Shown here: positions 39,019 to 47,491 of the stretch, in pieces
Layout of the letters: every line of letters begins with the position of its first letter
How positions within the stretch are numbered: the stretch's first letter is position 1
DNA from: Phytohabitans flavus
Lineage (GTDB): Bacteria; Actinomycetota; Actinomycetes; Mycobacteriales; Micromonosporaceae
Reading direction: 5' to 3'
Length of the DNA: 64,000 nucleotides
NCBI RefSeq assembly: GCF_011764545.1
Contig: NZ_AP022870.1
Location: forward strand, 6,184,001 to 6,248,000
Made by a program: the position numbers and the translations under genes
The notes under the pieces: generated by a model
Database searches by the model: none
What the model was told of the DNA's origin: nothing
The model's input: the letters and a program-made list of their open reading frames with translations, nothing else

Positions 39019-41814
39019 TCAGGCGGTGTTGCGCAGCCCCGCCACGAGGCTGAAGGGCAGGTCCGAACGGCGGTTGATGCGCAGCTTCCGGTACACCCTC
39101 GTCAGATGTTGCTCGACGGTGCTGACCGTGATGAAGAGCTTGCGGGCGATCTGCTGGTTTGTGTGCCCCTGCGCGGCGAGTGCGGCGACACGCCGCTCGG
39201 CGTCGCTCAGCTCCTCGATCACCGGATCTTCCGGCGACTCCGGCTCGCTGTCGCCAGGGGCCGGCCGGGCGGAGATCAGATCCTCCAGCTCGTACCGGGT
39301 GGCGAGCTGCTGGGCGCGGCGGGTGGTGATGCGGGCCTTGGCGTACTCGCCGAGCGCGTGCTGCGCCTCCCCCAGCTCCGCCATCGCCTCGACAAGCTCC
39401 AGCTGGTCGCCGCCGGCCTGCAACTCCTCGACGGCCTCGCGAAGCAGGGCCGCCCGCTGTTTCAGCTCCGCTTCAGCGGCCAGCTCGCGCAGCGAGATGC
39501 CGCGCGTGCGCCGGTTGTACGGCCCGAGCTTGGCCAGCTGCTCGGCGGCCAGGTGCCGGGCCTGTAAGCCGAGCCCGCGGCGGGCCTCGGCGAGGTCGGT
39601 GCGCCACGGCGCGAGGCCGGGCACGTCGAGCCCCCACCGCTCCATCAGCTCGCGGCACGCCTCGAAGTCTTCGATCGCCGCCTTGTGGCTGCCCCTGGCC
39701 AGGTGGAAGCGGCCCCGGGCGCGCAGGTAGTAAAGGCCGAACGGGGTCTGGAACATCGCGTCCGGCACCGGCATCGCGAGCAGGCGCAGCGCCTCGTCGA
39801 ACTGGCCGCGGCGGGTGGCGGCCAGCAGCAGCACCGAGATCGGGCCGCCGATGAAGACGCCGAGCCCCCTGGGCTGGATGAGCGAGAGCGCGGCCTGGGC
39901 GTACCGCTCGGCCTCGGGCAGGTTGCCCTGGCGAAGGCTGATCCTGCCCCGCATCGCGGACAGCAGCGCCCGCCAGGTGGGCACCCGCCGGTCCGCCGCC
40001 TCCTGTAGGAGCCCGTCGCACCAGTCCGCTGCCTCGTCCAGGCACTCGGCCAGCACCATCGTCTCCAGCGAGATGATGATCGACTCCCAGGTGTGGTCGT
40101 CGAGCCGGTACTGCTGGAGGATCGCCTGCGCGTCGGCGACCGCCTCCTCGGTGATGCCGCCCCGGTGTACCGCGTCGACAAGCTTGGCCGTGCGGACCCG
40201 CAGCTTGCCCTTGGCACCGGTGAGCGTCGAGGCACATGGCAACGGGGCCGTCGCGGCGCCGTCCTTCGCGGTACCCGGGTAGAAGAAGCCGAGGCGAGAC
40301 CGCACGCAGGCGACGGCGAGCGCCGTGTCCGGCCCGTCCTGGTCGGCGATCGTGTCGAGCACCTCCATCGCCTCGGCCGGCCGGCCGAACCACATCAGGT
40401 GCTTGACGAGCATGATCGTGAGGTCAGGGCGGAGCCTCCCGGCCCGCGCGACCGGGACGAGTTCGCGCGCGTACCGCTCGGCGGACGTCGGGTCCAGGCG
40501 CCACTTGGCCCGCAGCAGCGCGGCGTGGATGCCGGCCCGCTCGACGACGTCGACCCGGCTGCGCTCGGCCAGCCGCAGGCACTCCAGCGCCATGCCGGTG
40601 TCGTCCTGCTCCATCGCCTGGTCGGCGGCCTCCCGCAGCACGGGTACCGACCAGGGCGCCTCGGTGCGCCGGGCGGCGAGCGCGTGCCGGGCCACGGCCA
40701 CGGCGGCGGCGCCGTGCCGGTACAGCACGTGCGCGACCCGGTCGTGCAGCTCCGTGCGGTCGTGCGTGCTCATCGCGTCGAGCACCGCGACCGCGGAGCG
40801 CGGATGTCGGAACCGGCCGGCCTCCACGATGCCGGCCTCTGTAGCCGCCTCCAGCCCGACCGTCGCCGAGGGGCAGGCGTCGCCGAGCAGCTCGCTCAGG
40901 AGCGCTGGCGAAGCCGGCTCACCGAGCACCGCGAGCGCCCGCGCGACCGGCAGCATCGACTCGTCGCCCCGGTACAGGCAGGTCTGCACCGCCTGCGTGA
41001 ACGCCTCGCCGGCCACGCCCTCCGGGCACGGCGGCCCGGACGGCACGCCGTGCGCGGTCTGGTAGTCCTCGACAAGGGCGCTGAGCAGCAACGGGCTCCC
41101 TCCGCTGAGCCTGTGCCAGAACTCGGGCTCCGTGCCGCTGAGGTCGACCCGGTCGGCGAGCAGGGAGGCCACGCCTTCGGTCGAGAGCAGGCTGAGCCGC
41201 ATCTGTCTACAGTTCGGCTGGCTGAGCAGCTCCGCGACGAGCCGCGGCCACGGCGGGCGGATGCCCGCGGTACCGGTGATCACGACGAGCACGCGGGCGG
41301 TCTCGATCCGGCGGATGAGGTACAGCAGGCACTGCATCGACTCGGTGTCGGCGAAGTGCACGTCGTCGACGCTGATCAACAGCGGCGTCCGCTCGGCCAG
41401 GTCCAGCAGCACGCCGGCCAGCCCCCGCCGCACCTGCACGTCGACCTGCTCCGCCGAGTCGTCGTCGCCGTCGCGCAGCATCGCGGTCAGCGCCGCGTCG
41501 TCGAGCAGCCGCATCACCTTGTCGGTCGCCTCGTCGGAGAGGCGGGCCCCGCCGAAGAGCTGGCCCATGACACCCATCGCGGCGCCGCGCTCGGTGCGGG
41601 ATGCCTTGGCCCCCAAGTGCACGAAGCCCGACTCCACGGCACAGCTGGCGAAGGCCCGTAGCAGAGCGGTCTTTCCGGAGCCGACTGGCCCGCTGACCGT
41701 AACCACGGCGCCTTTCCCGCTTAAACATTCCGACAGCGAAGTAGACAGCTGGGCTGCCTCTCTGTCCCGCTCTACCAGCTCTCTATCTCGTCCGACAAGC
41801 ATGAAACCCCCCAT
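39019..41814 (-). CDS. LAL-family LuxR-type transcriptional activator with ATPase domain
   Basis: About 931 residues, the size of cluster-situated LAL activators such as NysRI or PikD. The N-terminus is an AAA/NB-ARC-like ATPase: Walker A GPVGSGKT, Walker B LLISVDDVHFAD. A long helical TPR-like middle follows, then a C-terminal LuxR helix-turn-helix (SDAERRVAALAAQGHTNQQIARKL, FITVSTVEQHLTRVYRKL). The likely start is ATG 41814 or 41802, the second preceded by a GGGGGG run; ATG 41859 gives an unlikely extension. A TTA leucine codon lies near the N-terminus (41722-41724). It is convergent with the DUF5988-like gene and probably activates the polyketide operon, since polyene clusters usually carry several LAL regulators. 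Target genes are inferred. Confidence 0.9.
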   Translation of the reverse strand: MGGFMLVGRDRELVERDREAAQLSTSLSECLSGKGAVVTVSGPVGSGKTALLRAFASCAVESGFVHLGAKASRTERGAAMGVMGQLFGGARLSDEATDKVMRLLDDAALTAMLRDGDDDSAEQVDVQVRRGLAGVLLDLAERTPLLISVDDVHFADTESMQCLLYLIRRIETARVLVVITGTAGIRPPWPRLVAELLSQPNCRQMRLSLLSTEGVASLLADRVDLSGTEPEFWHRLSGGSPLLLSALVEDYQTAHGVPSGPPCPEGVAGEAFTQAVQTCLYRGDESMLPVARALAVLGEPASPALLSELLGDACPSATVGLEAATEAGIVEAGRFRHPRSAVAVLDAMSTHDRTELHDRVAHVLYRHGAAAVAVARHALAARRTEAPWSVPVLREAADQAMEQDDTGMALECLRLAERSRVDVVERAGIHAALLRAKWRLDPTSAERYARELVPVARAGRLRPDLTIMLVKHLMWFGRPAEAMEVLDTIADQDGPDTALAVACVRSRLGFFYPGTAKDGAATAPLPCASTLTGAKGKLRVRTAKLVDAVHRGGITEEAVADAQAILQQYRLDDHTWESIIISLETMVLAECLDEAADWCDGLLQEAADRRVPTWRALLSAMRGRISLRQGNLPEAERYAQAALSLIQPRGLGVFIGGPISVLLLAATRRGQFDEALRLLAMPVPDAMFQTPFGLYYLRARGRFHLARGSHKAAIEDFEACRELMERWGLDVPGLAPWRTDLAEARRGLGLQARHLAAEQLAKLGPYNRRTRGISLRELAAEAELKQRAALLREAVEELQAGGDQLELVEAMAELGEAQHALGEYAKARITTRRAQQLATRYELEDLISARPAPGDSEPESPEDPVIEELSDAERRVAALAAQGHTNQQIARKLFITVSTVEQHLTRVYRKLRINRRSDLPFSLVAGLRNTA
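41722..41724 (-). promoter_or_regulatory. TTA leucine codon in the regulator gene (possible bldA-type control point)
   Basis: On the minus strand the regulator reads GAA-TGT-TTA-AGC just before the Walker A coding region, so full-length protein requires the UUA-reading leucine tRNA. In Streptomyces that tRNA (bldA) is developmentally controlled, and antibiotic regulators are its best-known targets. Whether it is limiting in this organism is inference. Confidence 0.75.
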
Positions 41815-41859
41815 AAGCTTGCGCTCAACAGAACCACCAAGGGGTGAATCAATCCGCAA

Positions 41860-42086
41860 GGTCGCTTACAGATACACGGCACAAGGCACGTGCACGACCG
41901 GCCGCACGAGGAATACAAATCCCGCGACGCTGCGGCATCAGCGTCCTCATGGCGTCGTGCGTGACAACCATTCACACATGAAACGCTATGGATTCAATGA
42001 CAGCAAGGTTCGTTTGATCACGTGCAGGTAACGGGCAACCGAACTGAGCGCTTCTTGAGACTGCCTAAAGTGGACTAAAACGCCAA
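41860..42086. promoter_or_regulatory. Low-GC promoter region upstream of the LAL regulator
   Basis: About 230 bases between the regulator start and the terminator of the carboxylase gene. It is clearly richer in A and T than the rest of the window and contains no plausible gene. Both neighbours run leftwards, so the region must hold the regulator's own promoter. No operator-like repeat is obvious. Confidence 0.5.
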
Positions 42087-42114
42087 GTGCCCCACCCGGA
42101 GACGGGTGGGGCAC
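42087..42114 (-). terminator. Rho-independent terminator of the thioesterase-carboxylase operon
   Basis: A perfect 12-base inverted repeat (GTGCCCCACCCG, loop GAGA) lies 13 bases beyond the carboxylase stop on the minus strand. It is followed on that strand by TTGGCGTTTTAG, a short T-rich tract. It separates the thioesterase-carboxylase pair from the regulator. Confidence 0.85.
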
Positions 42115-42126
42115 CAGATCGGCTGG

Positions 42127-43539
42127 TCAGAGCGGGATGTTGCCGCGCCGGCCACGGGACGCCGGGGCATCCGCGAGCACCTGCGCGATGCGGCGGCGGC
42201 TGTCCCCCGGCGCCACGACCTCGTCCACGACACCAAGGGAAAGCGCCCTGGTCACGCCCCCGGACTCACGCTCCACTTCGGCCACGAAGCCGGCCAGCAG
42301 CTGGGCCCGCTCCTCCTCGGGCGCGGCCGCGAGCCGCTTGCGGTAGAGCACACCGGCTGCCGCCTCGGCTGCCATCACCGCAACCTCGGCTTGCGGCCAT
42401 GCGAAGACAGCAGTCGCTCCTAGTGAGCGCGAGTTCATCGCAATGTAAGCGCCACCGTAGGACTTTCGCGTCACCAGCGTGACTCGTGGCACAACAGCCT
42501 CGGCGAAGGCGTGAAGAAGTTTCGCACCACGGCGGATGACGCCTTCCCACTCCTGGCGCGCGCCGGGGAGATAACCGGGTACGTCGACAATGACCACCAT
42601 CGGTACGCCGAACGAATTGCACATACGCACGAAACGTGAAGCCTTTTCGGCACTCAACGAATCGAGACAACCGCCCTTGCGAAGCGGGTTGTTTGCGAGC
42701 ACACCCACCGTCCGGCCGGCGAGACGACCGAAACCCACCACCATGTTCGTGGCCCATTTGGGCTGAAGCTCCACGAAGTTCGGCTCGGCGTCGACAAGAC
42801 CGCGTACGAGCGGCCGCACGTCGTACGCGCGCTTGCTCTCCGGGGGCAGGAACGAACCGAGGTCGACGCCGCCGTCCAGCAGCGACATCTCGACCCGCCC
42901 CTGGGCGGTCAGCAGGGAGGTGAGCTGGCGGGCCCGGGCGAACGCCTCCGCGTCGTCCTTCGCCGGCACGTGCACCACACCCGAGTTGCGGCTGTGCACC
43001 CTCAGCCCGCCGAGCGATTCCATGTCGACGCTCTCGCCGGTGACGCTGCGCACGACGTCCGGCCCGGTCACGAACATCCGGCCGGCTTCGGACATGACCA
43101 CGATGTCGGTGAGCGCCGGGCCGTACGCGGCGGCACCGGCGGCCGGGCCGAGCACGACACTGATCTGCGGCACGAGCCCCGACGCGTGCGTCATCGCCGC
43201 GAACATCCGCCCCACGCCGTCCATCGACTCAACGCCGTCGGCGAGCTTGGCGCCGCCGGAGTGCCAGATGCCGATGACCGGACAGCGCTGGCGGACCGCG
43301 GCCTGGATCGTGTCGATGATGCGTTGCGCCCCGGTCGCGCCGAGCGCACCGCCGCGCTGGGTGGCGTCGGTGCAGTACGCGAGGACGGGGTTGCCGTCGA
43401 CGAGGCCGCACGCCGAGCGCACCTCAGTGCCGTCATCCGGGCCGAACGGCTCCATCGACTGTGGATCCAGCAAGGCGTGCAGCCGGGCGGCGGGCGAGCG
43501 CGGGTCGGTGTCCACAATGGGCTGTACGACCGTTGTCAT
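42127..43539 (-). CDS. Acyl-CoA carboxylase carboxyltransferase (beta) subunit
   Basis: About 470 residues, with the two crotonase-like halves of biotin-dependent carboxyltransferases. N half: LGATGAQRIIDTIQAA, GIWHSGGAKLADGVESMDG, LGPAAGAAAYGPALTD. C half: GRLAGRTVGVLANNPL, VVIVDVPGYLPG, VTRKSYGGAYIAMNSRSLGA. It moves carboxyl from biotin to acetyl- or propionyl-CoA to give malonyl- or methylmalonyl-CoA, the two extender units the synthases need. No biotin carboxylase or BCCP gene is in the window, so it would borrow an alpha subunit encoded elsewhere. ATG 43539 is preferred over GTG 43548; neither has a good ribosome-binding site, and translation may be coupled to the thioesterase, whose stop is 8-17 bases upstream. 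Confidence 0.88.
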   Translation of the reverse strand: MTTVVQPIVDTDPRSPAARLHALLDPQSMEPFGPDDGTEVRSACGLVDGNPVLAYCTDATQRGGALGATGAQRIIDTIQAAVRQRCPVIGIWHSGGAKLADGVESMDGVGRMFAAMTHASGLVPQISVVLGPAAGAAAYGPALTDIVVMSEAGRMFVTGPDVVRSVTGESVDMESLGGLRVHSRNSGVVHVPAKDDAEAFARARQLTSLLTAQGRVEMSLLDGGVDLGSFLPPESKRAYDVRPLVRGLVDAEPNFVELQPKWATNMVVGFGRLAGRTVGVLANNPLRKGGCLDSLSAEKASRFVRMCNSFGVPMVVIVDVPGYLPGARQEWEGVIRRGAKLLHAFAEAVVPRVTLVTRKSYGGAYIAMNSRSLGATAVFAWPQAEVAVMAAEAAAGVLYRKRLAAAPEEERAQLLAGFVAEVERESGGVTRALSLGVVDEVVAPGDSRRRIAQVLADAPASRGRRGNIPL

Positions 43540-43556
43540 GCCCGGCACGCTATCGA

Positions 43557-44324
43557 TCAGACGGCGGCGACTCCCACCCCTAGCTCGCCCCTAATGCGGT
43601 CGAGGATCGCGGCCTGGTGCGCGGCGAGGTAGAAGTGTCCACCGGAAAACGCCTCGAACTCGAAGTCGCCGGTCGTGTGCTCGGCCCACGCGCGGGCCTC
43701 GTCCAGCGTCACCTTCGGATCGGCGTCGCCGACGAACGAGGTCACCGGGCACTCCAGCGGCGGGCCCGGCTCGTACCGGTACGTCTCCGCCGCCCGGTAG
43801 TCGTTGCGGATCGCCGGCATGATCATCCGGAGCATCTCCTCGTCGCCGAGGATGCTGCCGGCCGTACCGGCCAGCTTGCGCATCTCCGCGATCAGGCCCT
43901 CGTCGCTCTCCTGGTGCACCCGCTCGTCCCGGAAACGGGACGGCGCCCGCCGCCCGGACACGAAGAGGTGCGCCAGCTCGATGCCACGGTCGCGCCGCAG
44001 GATCCGGGCCACCTCGAACGCCACGCTCGCGCCCATGCTGTGCCCGAAGAACGCGAGCGGGCGATCCAGCCAGCCGGACAGCTCGTCGGCGACAAGCTGG
44101 GCGAGCGTCTGGATGTCCGGCACCAGCGGCTCGTGCCGGCGGTCCTGCCGGCCCGGGTACTGGACCGCGAGCACGTCGACGGCCGGGGAGAGCGAGCGCG
44201 ACACCGGGAAGTAGAAGGAGGCGGAACCGCCCGCGTGCGGCAGGCACACAAGCCGGACCGGGCTGTCCGGCGCCGGGTGGTACCGCCGGGTCCAGAGGCC
44301 GTTGTCGTACGCGTTGCTGCTCAT
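43557..44324 (-). CDS. Type II (editing) thioesterase
   Basis: 255 residues from ATG 44324, preceded by GAGGGGAG at the right distance; the longer frame to 44534 has no such site and no homology. An alpha/beta hydrolase of the TE II family: LVCLPHAGGSASFY near the N-terminus, nucleophile GHSMGAS, aspartate in FVGDADPKV, histidine in GGHFYLAAHQ. Such enzymes remove stalled or wrong acyl groups from ACPs of modular synthases; the nystatin and candicidin clusters carry one each (NysE, FscTE). It starts a two-gene operon with the carboxylase subunit. This is the rightmost gene with a clear role in the cluster. Confidence 0.92.
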   Translation of the reverse strand: MSSNAYDNGLWTRRYHPAPDSPVRLVCLPHAGGSASFYFPVSRSLSPAVDVLAVQYPGRQDRRHEPLVPDIQTLAQLVADELSGWLDRPLAFFGHSMGASVAFEVARILRRDRGIELAHLFVSGRRAPSRFRDERVHQESDEGLIAEMRKLAGTAGSILGDEEMLRMIMPAIRNDYRAAETYRYEPGPPLECPVTSFVGDADPKVTLDEARAWAEHTTGDFEFEAFSGGHFYLAAHQAAILDRIRGELGVGVAAV

Positions 44325-44463
44325 CCCGTGCTCCCCTCGAAGTCGTACCAAGCTTCGGCCGGCCTCAGGTGCGGCGCAAGAGAATCGACGCCGGATAGGG
44401 GTCCGGTACGGGTACCTGCGGGAATCGGGTGGGTGCGCCGGTGGTAACCTCCGGCCCGCCCGC
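44325..44463. other. Intergenic region marking the probable right border of the cluster
   Basis: 139 bases between the housekeeping flavoprotein stop and the thioesterase start, both leftward. It contains the thioesterase ribosome-binding site (GAGGGGAG). No strong hairpin is seen, so some read-through into the cluster genes is possible. The genes to its right look like ordinary metabolism. Confidence 0.4.
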
Positions 44464-45704
44464 TCACTCGACCAGCGACTCCAGTGGCACGGACGGGTCC
44501 GCGAGGCGGTCGAGGTCGACGGTGCCGCCCGCATAGCCCGTACGCACGAGGGCCTGGATCTGGTCCTGCACGTCCCACACGTTGACGTTCATCCCGGCGA
44601 GCACCCGGCCACCCTTTGTCCAGAAGGCCAGAAACTCCGGGGCCTTGCCGTCCACTATAGACGGATCGCCGCGGAAGACGACGCGGTCGTAGCCGCGCGG
44701 CGGGACCCAGCCGGCGTACTCCATGCCGAGGTCGTACTGATCGGTGAAGAAGTACGGCACGCGGTCGTACGCGACCGGCTGGCCGAGCATCGAGCGGGCC
44801 GCGGCCGGGCCGCCGTTGAGCGCGTTGGACCAGTGCTCGACGCGGATCCGCTCGCCGACCGTCGGGCTCAGGAAGCGGGCCACGTCGCCGCACGCGTACA
44901 CATCCGGGTCCGCGGTGCGCAGCGACGCGTCGGTGAGCACGCCGTCGTCGACCGCCAGCCCGGCCGTCTCGGCGAGCTCGGTCGCCGGGCGGATGCCGAC
45001 GCCGATGACCACCAGGTCGGCGGGGATCTCGGTGTTGTCGTCGAGGACCACATCGGACACCCGGCCGCCGGCGCCGCCGATCCCGCGCACGGCCGCCTCG
45101 AAGTGGAACGTCACGCCGTGTGCCTCGTGCAGGTCCCGGAAGACGGCCCCGAGCTCGTTGCCGAGCACGTTGTGCAGCGGGAGGGGTGCCGCCTCCACGA
45201 CGGAGACCGTGCACCCGTGCTCGCGGGCCGCGGCGGCGACCTCCAGGCCGATCCAGCCGGCACCGATCACCACCACGTTGCCCCGGTGCGCAGGCTGGCG
45301 AGCAGCGCCTCGGCCTCGTCCATCGTGCGCAGGTACCGGATGCCGTGGTTGTCCATACCGGGCAGGTCGAGCGTGCGCACCCGCGAACCGGTGGCCAGCA
45401 ACAGCTTCTCGTAGTGCAGCTCGTCGACCCCGTCGAGCGTGACCGTGTGCGCGGCGGTGTCGAGGTGGGTGGCGCGCCGGCCGAGGATCAGCTCGACGTC
45501 GTGCTCCGAATACCACCCCGCGTCGTGCACGAACGCCTTCTCCTGGGGCTCCTTGCCGCTGAGGTAGCCCTTGGAGAGCGGTGGCCGCTCGTACGGCCGG
45601 ACGGTCTCCTCGCCGACCATCACAAGCCGCCCTGTGTAGCCCTCCTCGCGCAGCGTTTGCGCCGCTTTCGCGCCGGCCAGGGACGCGCCGATGATCAGAT
45701 ACAT
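44464..45704 (-). CDS. FAD/NAD(P)H-dependent oxidoreductase, ferredoxin-reductase-like (frame broken by one missing base)
   Basis: Two frames, 45704-45267 and the frame ending at 44464, join to about 413 residues when one G is added at 45281-45284 (TGGNVVVIGAGWIG instead of TGATWW). The N-terminal FAD motif is IIGASLAGAKAAQTLREEG, followed by RPPLSKGYL, LLLATGSRVRTLDLPG, the second nucleotide fold VVIGAGWIGLEVAAAA, and the FAD-ribityl motif VYACGDVARF. This is the putidaredoxin/rubredoxin reductase-like family, which passes electrons from NAD(P)H to ferredoxins. It could in principle serve a P450, but no ferredoxin or P450 adjoins it, and it lies with housekeeping genes 5 bases from the dGTPase-like gene. 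Confidence 0.85.
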
Positions 45705-45709
45705 GCAGC

Positions 45710-46915
45710 TCAGCCTCCGCTCAGTCGCTGGTGCCAGGCCACGGCGGCGGGATCGGTCAGGGAGGCCACCTGGTCGATGACTACTCTAAGCCGGCCGCCG
45801 TCGTCCGTCGCGGCCTTCCACCACGGCAAGAAGATCGGGTCGAGCCCGTCCGGCGCCCGCGCGGCCAGCATCCGCACCAGGTCAGTGAGGGTCTCGCGCT
45901 GGCGCTGGTACCACAGATCGGCGCCCGCGCGGCGCATCACGTACCGCAGGGCCATTCCCTTGAGGAGCGCGCACTGGGCCCGGATCAGGCGCGGCACGAC
46001 GAGGTCCGCGGCGTACCGCCGCAGCGGCCTGTCCCCCGACTCCGCCTGCGTCGCCTCGACGGCGGCGGCTACGAAGCGGCCGATCTGCGCGCTCGTCGCG
46101 CCCTTGAGCGCCGCCTGAGCGCGGTAGCTGCCGTCGTATCCGGCGAGCGGGGCGAGCGCGGGGTCGGCGAGGAGGCCGTTGAGCACCTCGGCCAGGTCGT
46201 CGGCGGTCTCCCCGGAGTACGTGGCCGCCACGTCCGCGCAGAGCGCGGCCCGCTCGTCGATGTCGACGAGCAGCCGGCCCAGCGCGATGTAGCCGCCGTG
46301 AACACCGTCCTCGACGTCGTGCACGGAGTAGGCGACGTCGTCGGCCCAGTCCATGACCTGGGCCTCCAAACACCGGGCCTCCCCTGCCACGCCGTCCCGC
46401 ACCCAGGCGAAGATCTCCGCGTCGTCCGGGTACACGCCGAACTTGCGCTTCCCAAGGTGGCGCGGCCAAGGATATTTGCAGGTCGCGTCGAGCGAGGCCC
46501 GGGTGAGGTTGAGGCCGGCGCCGTCGACTTTGGCCTCCAGCCGCGTGAGTACGCGCAGCGTCTGAGCATTGCCCTCGAACCCGCCGCACTCCTGCGCGAC
46601 AGCGTCGAGCGCGTCCTCACCATTGTGTCCGAACGGCGGGTGCCCCAGGTCGTGGGCGAGCCCGGCCACGTCGACGACGTCCGGGTCGCACCCCAGCCGG
46701 GCGCCCATCTCCCGGGCGATCTGGGCAACCTCGAGCGAGTGGGTGAGCCGGGTACGCAGGAAGTCGTCGGAGCCCGCGGTGTGCACCTGGGTCTTCGTGG
46801 CCAGCCGGCGGAACGCCGCGGAGTGGAGCACCCGCGCCCGATCCCGCTCGAACGGGCTGCGCCCGTGGCCCGTGTCCTTGCGGGGCTCGGGCACGAACCG
46901 CTCGGCCTCGATCAC
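45710..46915 (-). CDS. dgt: Deoxyguanosinetriphosphate triphosphohydrolase-like protein (HD domain)
   Basis: 401 residues from GTG 46915. The HD phosphohydrolase signature is complete: RLTHSLEVAQ (His), GLAHDLGHPPFGHNGE (His-Asp) and DWADDVAYSVHDVEDG. The N-terminal FERDRARVLHSAAFRRLATKTQV is characteristic of the dGTPase-like group that precedes dnaG in many actinomycetes. It hydrolyses dNTPs to the nucleoside and triphosphate. It shares a strand with the flavoprotein 5 bases downstream and the VOC gene 47 bases upstream. Confidence 0.92.
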   Translation of the reverse strand: MIEAERFVPEPRKDTGHGRSPFERDRARVLHSAAFRRLATKTQVHTAGSDDFLRTRLTHSLEVAQIAREMGARLGCDPDVVDVAGLAHDLGHPPFGHNGEDALDAVAQECGGFEGNAQTLRVLTRLEAKVDGAGLNLTRASLDATCKYPWPRHLGKRKFGVYPDDAEIFAWVRDGVAGEARCLEAQVMDWADDVAYSVHDVEDGVHGGYIALGRLLVDIDERAALCADVAATYSGETADDLAEVLNGLLADPALAPLAGYDGSYRAQAALKGATSAQIGRFVAAAVEATQAESGDRPLRRYAADLVVPRLIRAQCALLKGMALRYVMRRAGADLWYQRQRETLTDLVRMLAARAPDGLDPIFLPWWKAATDDGGRLRVVIDQVASLTDPAAVAWHQRLSGG

Positions 46916-46962
46916 GCCCTGACTCTATCCCCCGGGGACAGCAGGGGACGGATCGAGAAGCT

Positions 46963-47315
46963 CTATTGGCGCTGCTTGAGGACGCAGAACTCATTGCCCT
47001 CGGGTCGGCCAGCACCACCCAGCCGACGTTGCCGCCCTGGCCCACCTCGACATGGCGGGCACCCATGTTGACCAGGCGCTCGATCTCGGCCTCCTGGTCG
47101 GCCGGACGGAGGTCGACGTGCAGCCGGTTCTTGCCGGACTTGGCGTCTGCCACGGGTACGAAGATCAGACCGGGGAGCTCGTTGGGTGTGCGGCGAATCT
47201 CCACCTCGTCGGGCCGCTCATAGGTGATCTGGTAACCGAGCGCCTCGGCCCACCAGCGCGCGAGGCGCGCTGGATCAAGCGCATCGACGACCAGATTCTC
47301 CCAGCGGCTGCCCAT
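46963..47315 (-). CDS. VOC-superfamily (glyoxalase-like) protein, frame broken by one missing base
   Basis: About 117 residues from ATG 47315, with GGGAGG seven bases upstream. The beta-alpha-beta pattern of one and a half VOC modules is visible: WENLVVDALDPARLARWWAEALGY, LIFVPVADAKSGKNRLHVDLRP, GARHVEVGQGGNVGWVVLADP. The frame is lost at 47002-47004; adding one base gives DPEGNEFCVLKQRQ and a stop at 46963, the usual ending of this family. Without that base the frame runs into the next gene. The substrate is unknown. Confidence 0.82.
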
Positions 47316-47452
47316 TGGTACGCCTCCCGATTTCCCAGTTGTCGACAAGCGGCGTCTTATCGGCAGACGGCGCCGAAGTGACGACCACGTTACGCCCAGG
47401 ATCATCATCGCGGATGACGCCGGTATCCACGAATCCGGGATGGCCGAGCATC

Positions 47453-47484
47453 GCCGGCCGGGGAGAACGCCCTCCCCGGCCGGC
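47453..47484 (-). terminator. Terminator hairpin downstream of ppdK
   Basis: Perfect 13-base arms (GCCGGCCGGGGAG) around a six-base loop, starting eight bases after the ppdK stop on the minus strand. The stem is strong but no T tract follows, as is common in high-GC actinomycetes. Confidence 0.8.
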
Positions 47485-47491
47485 GAACCAC

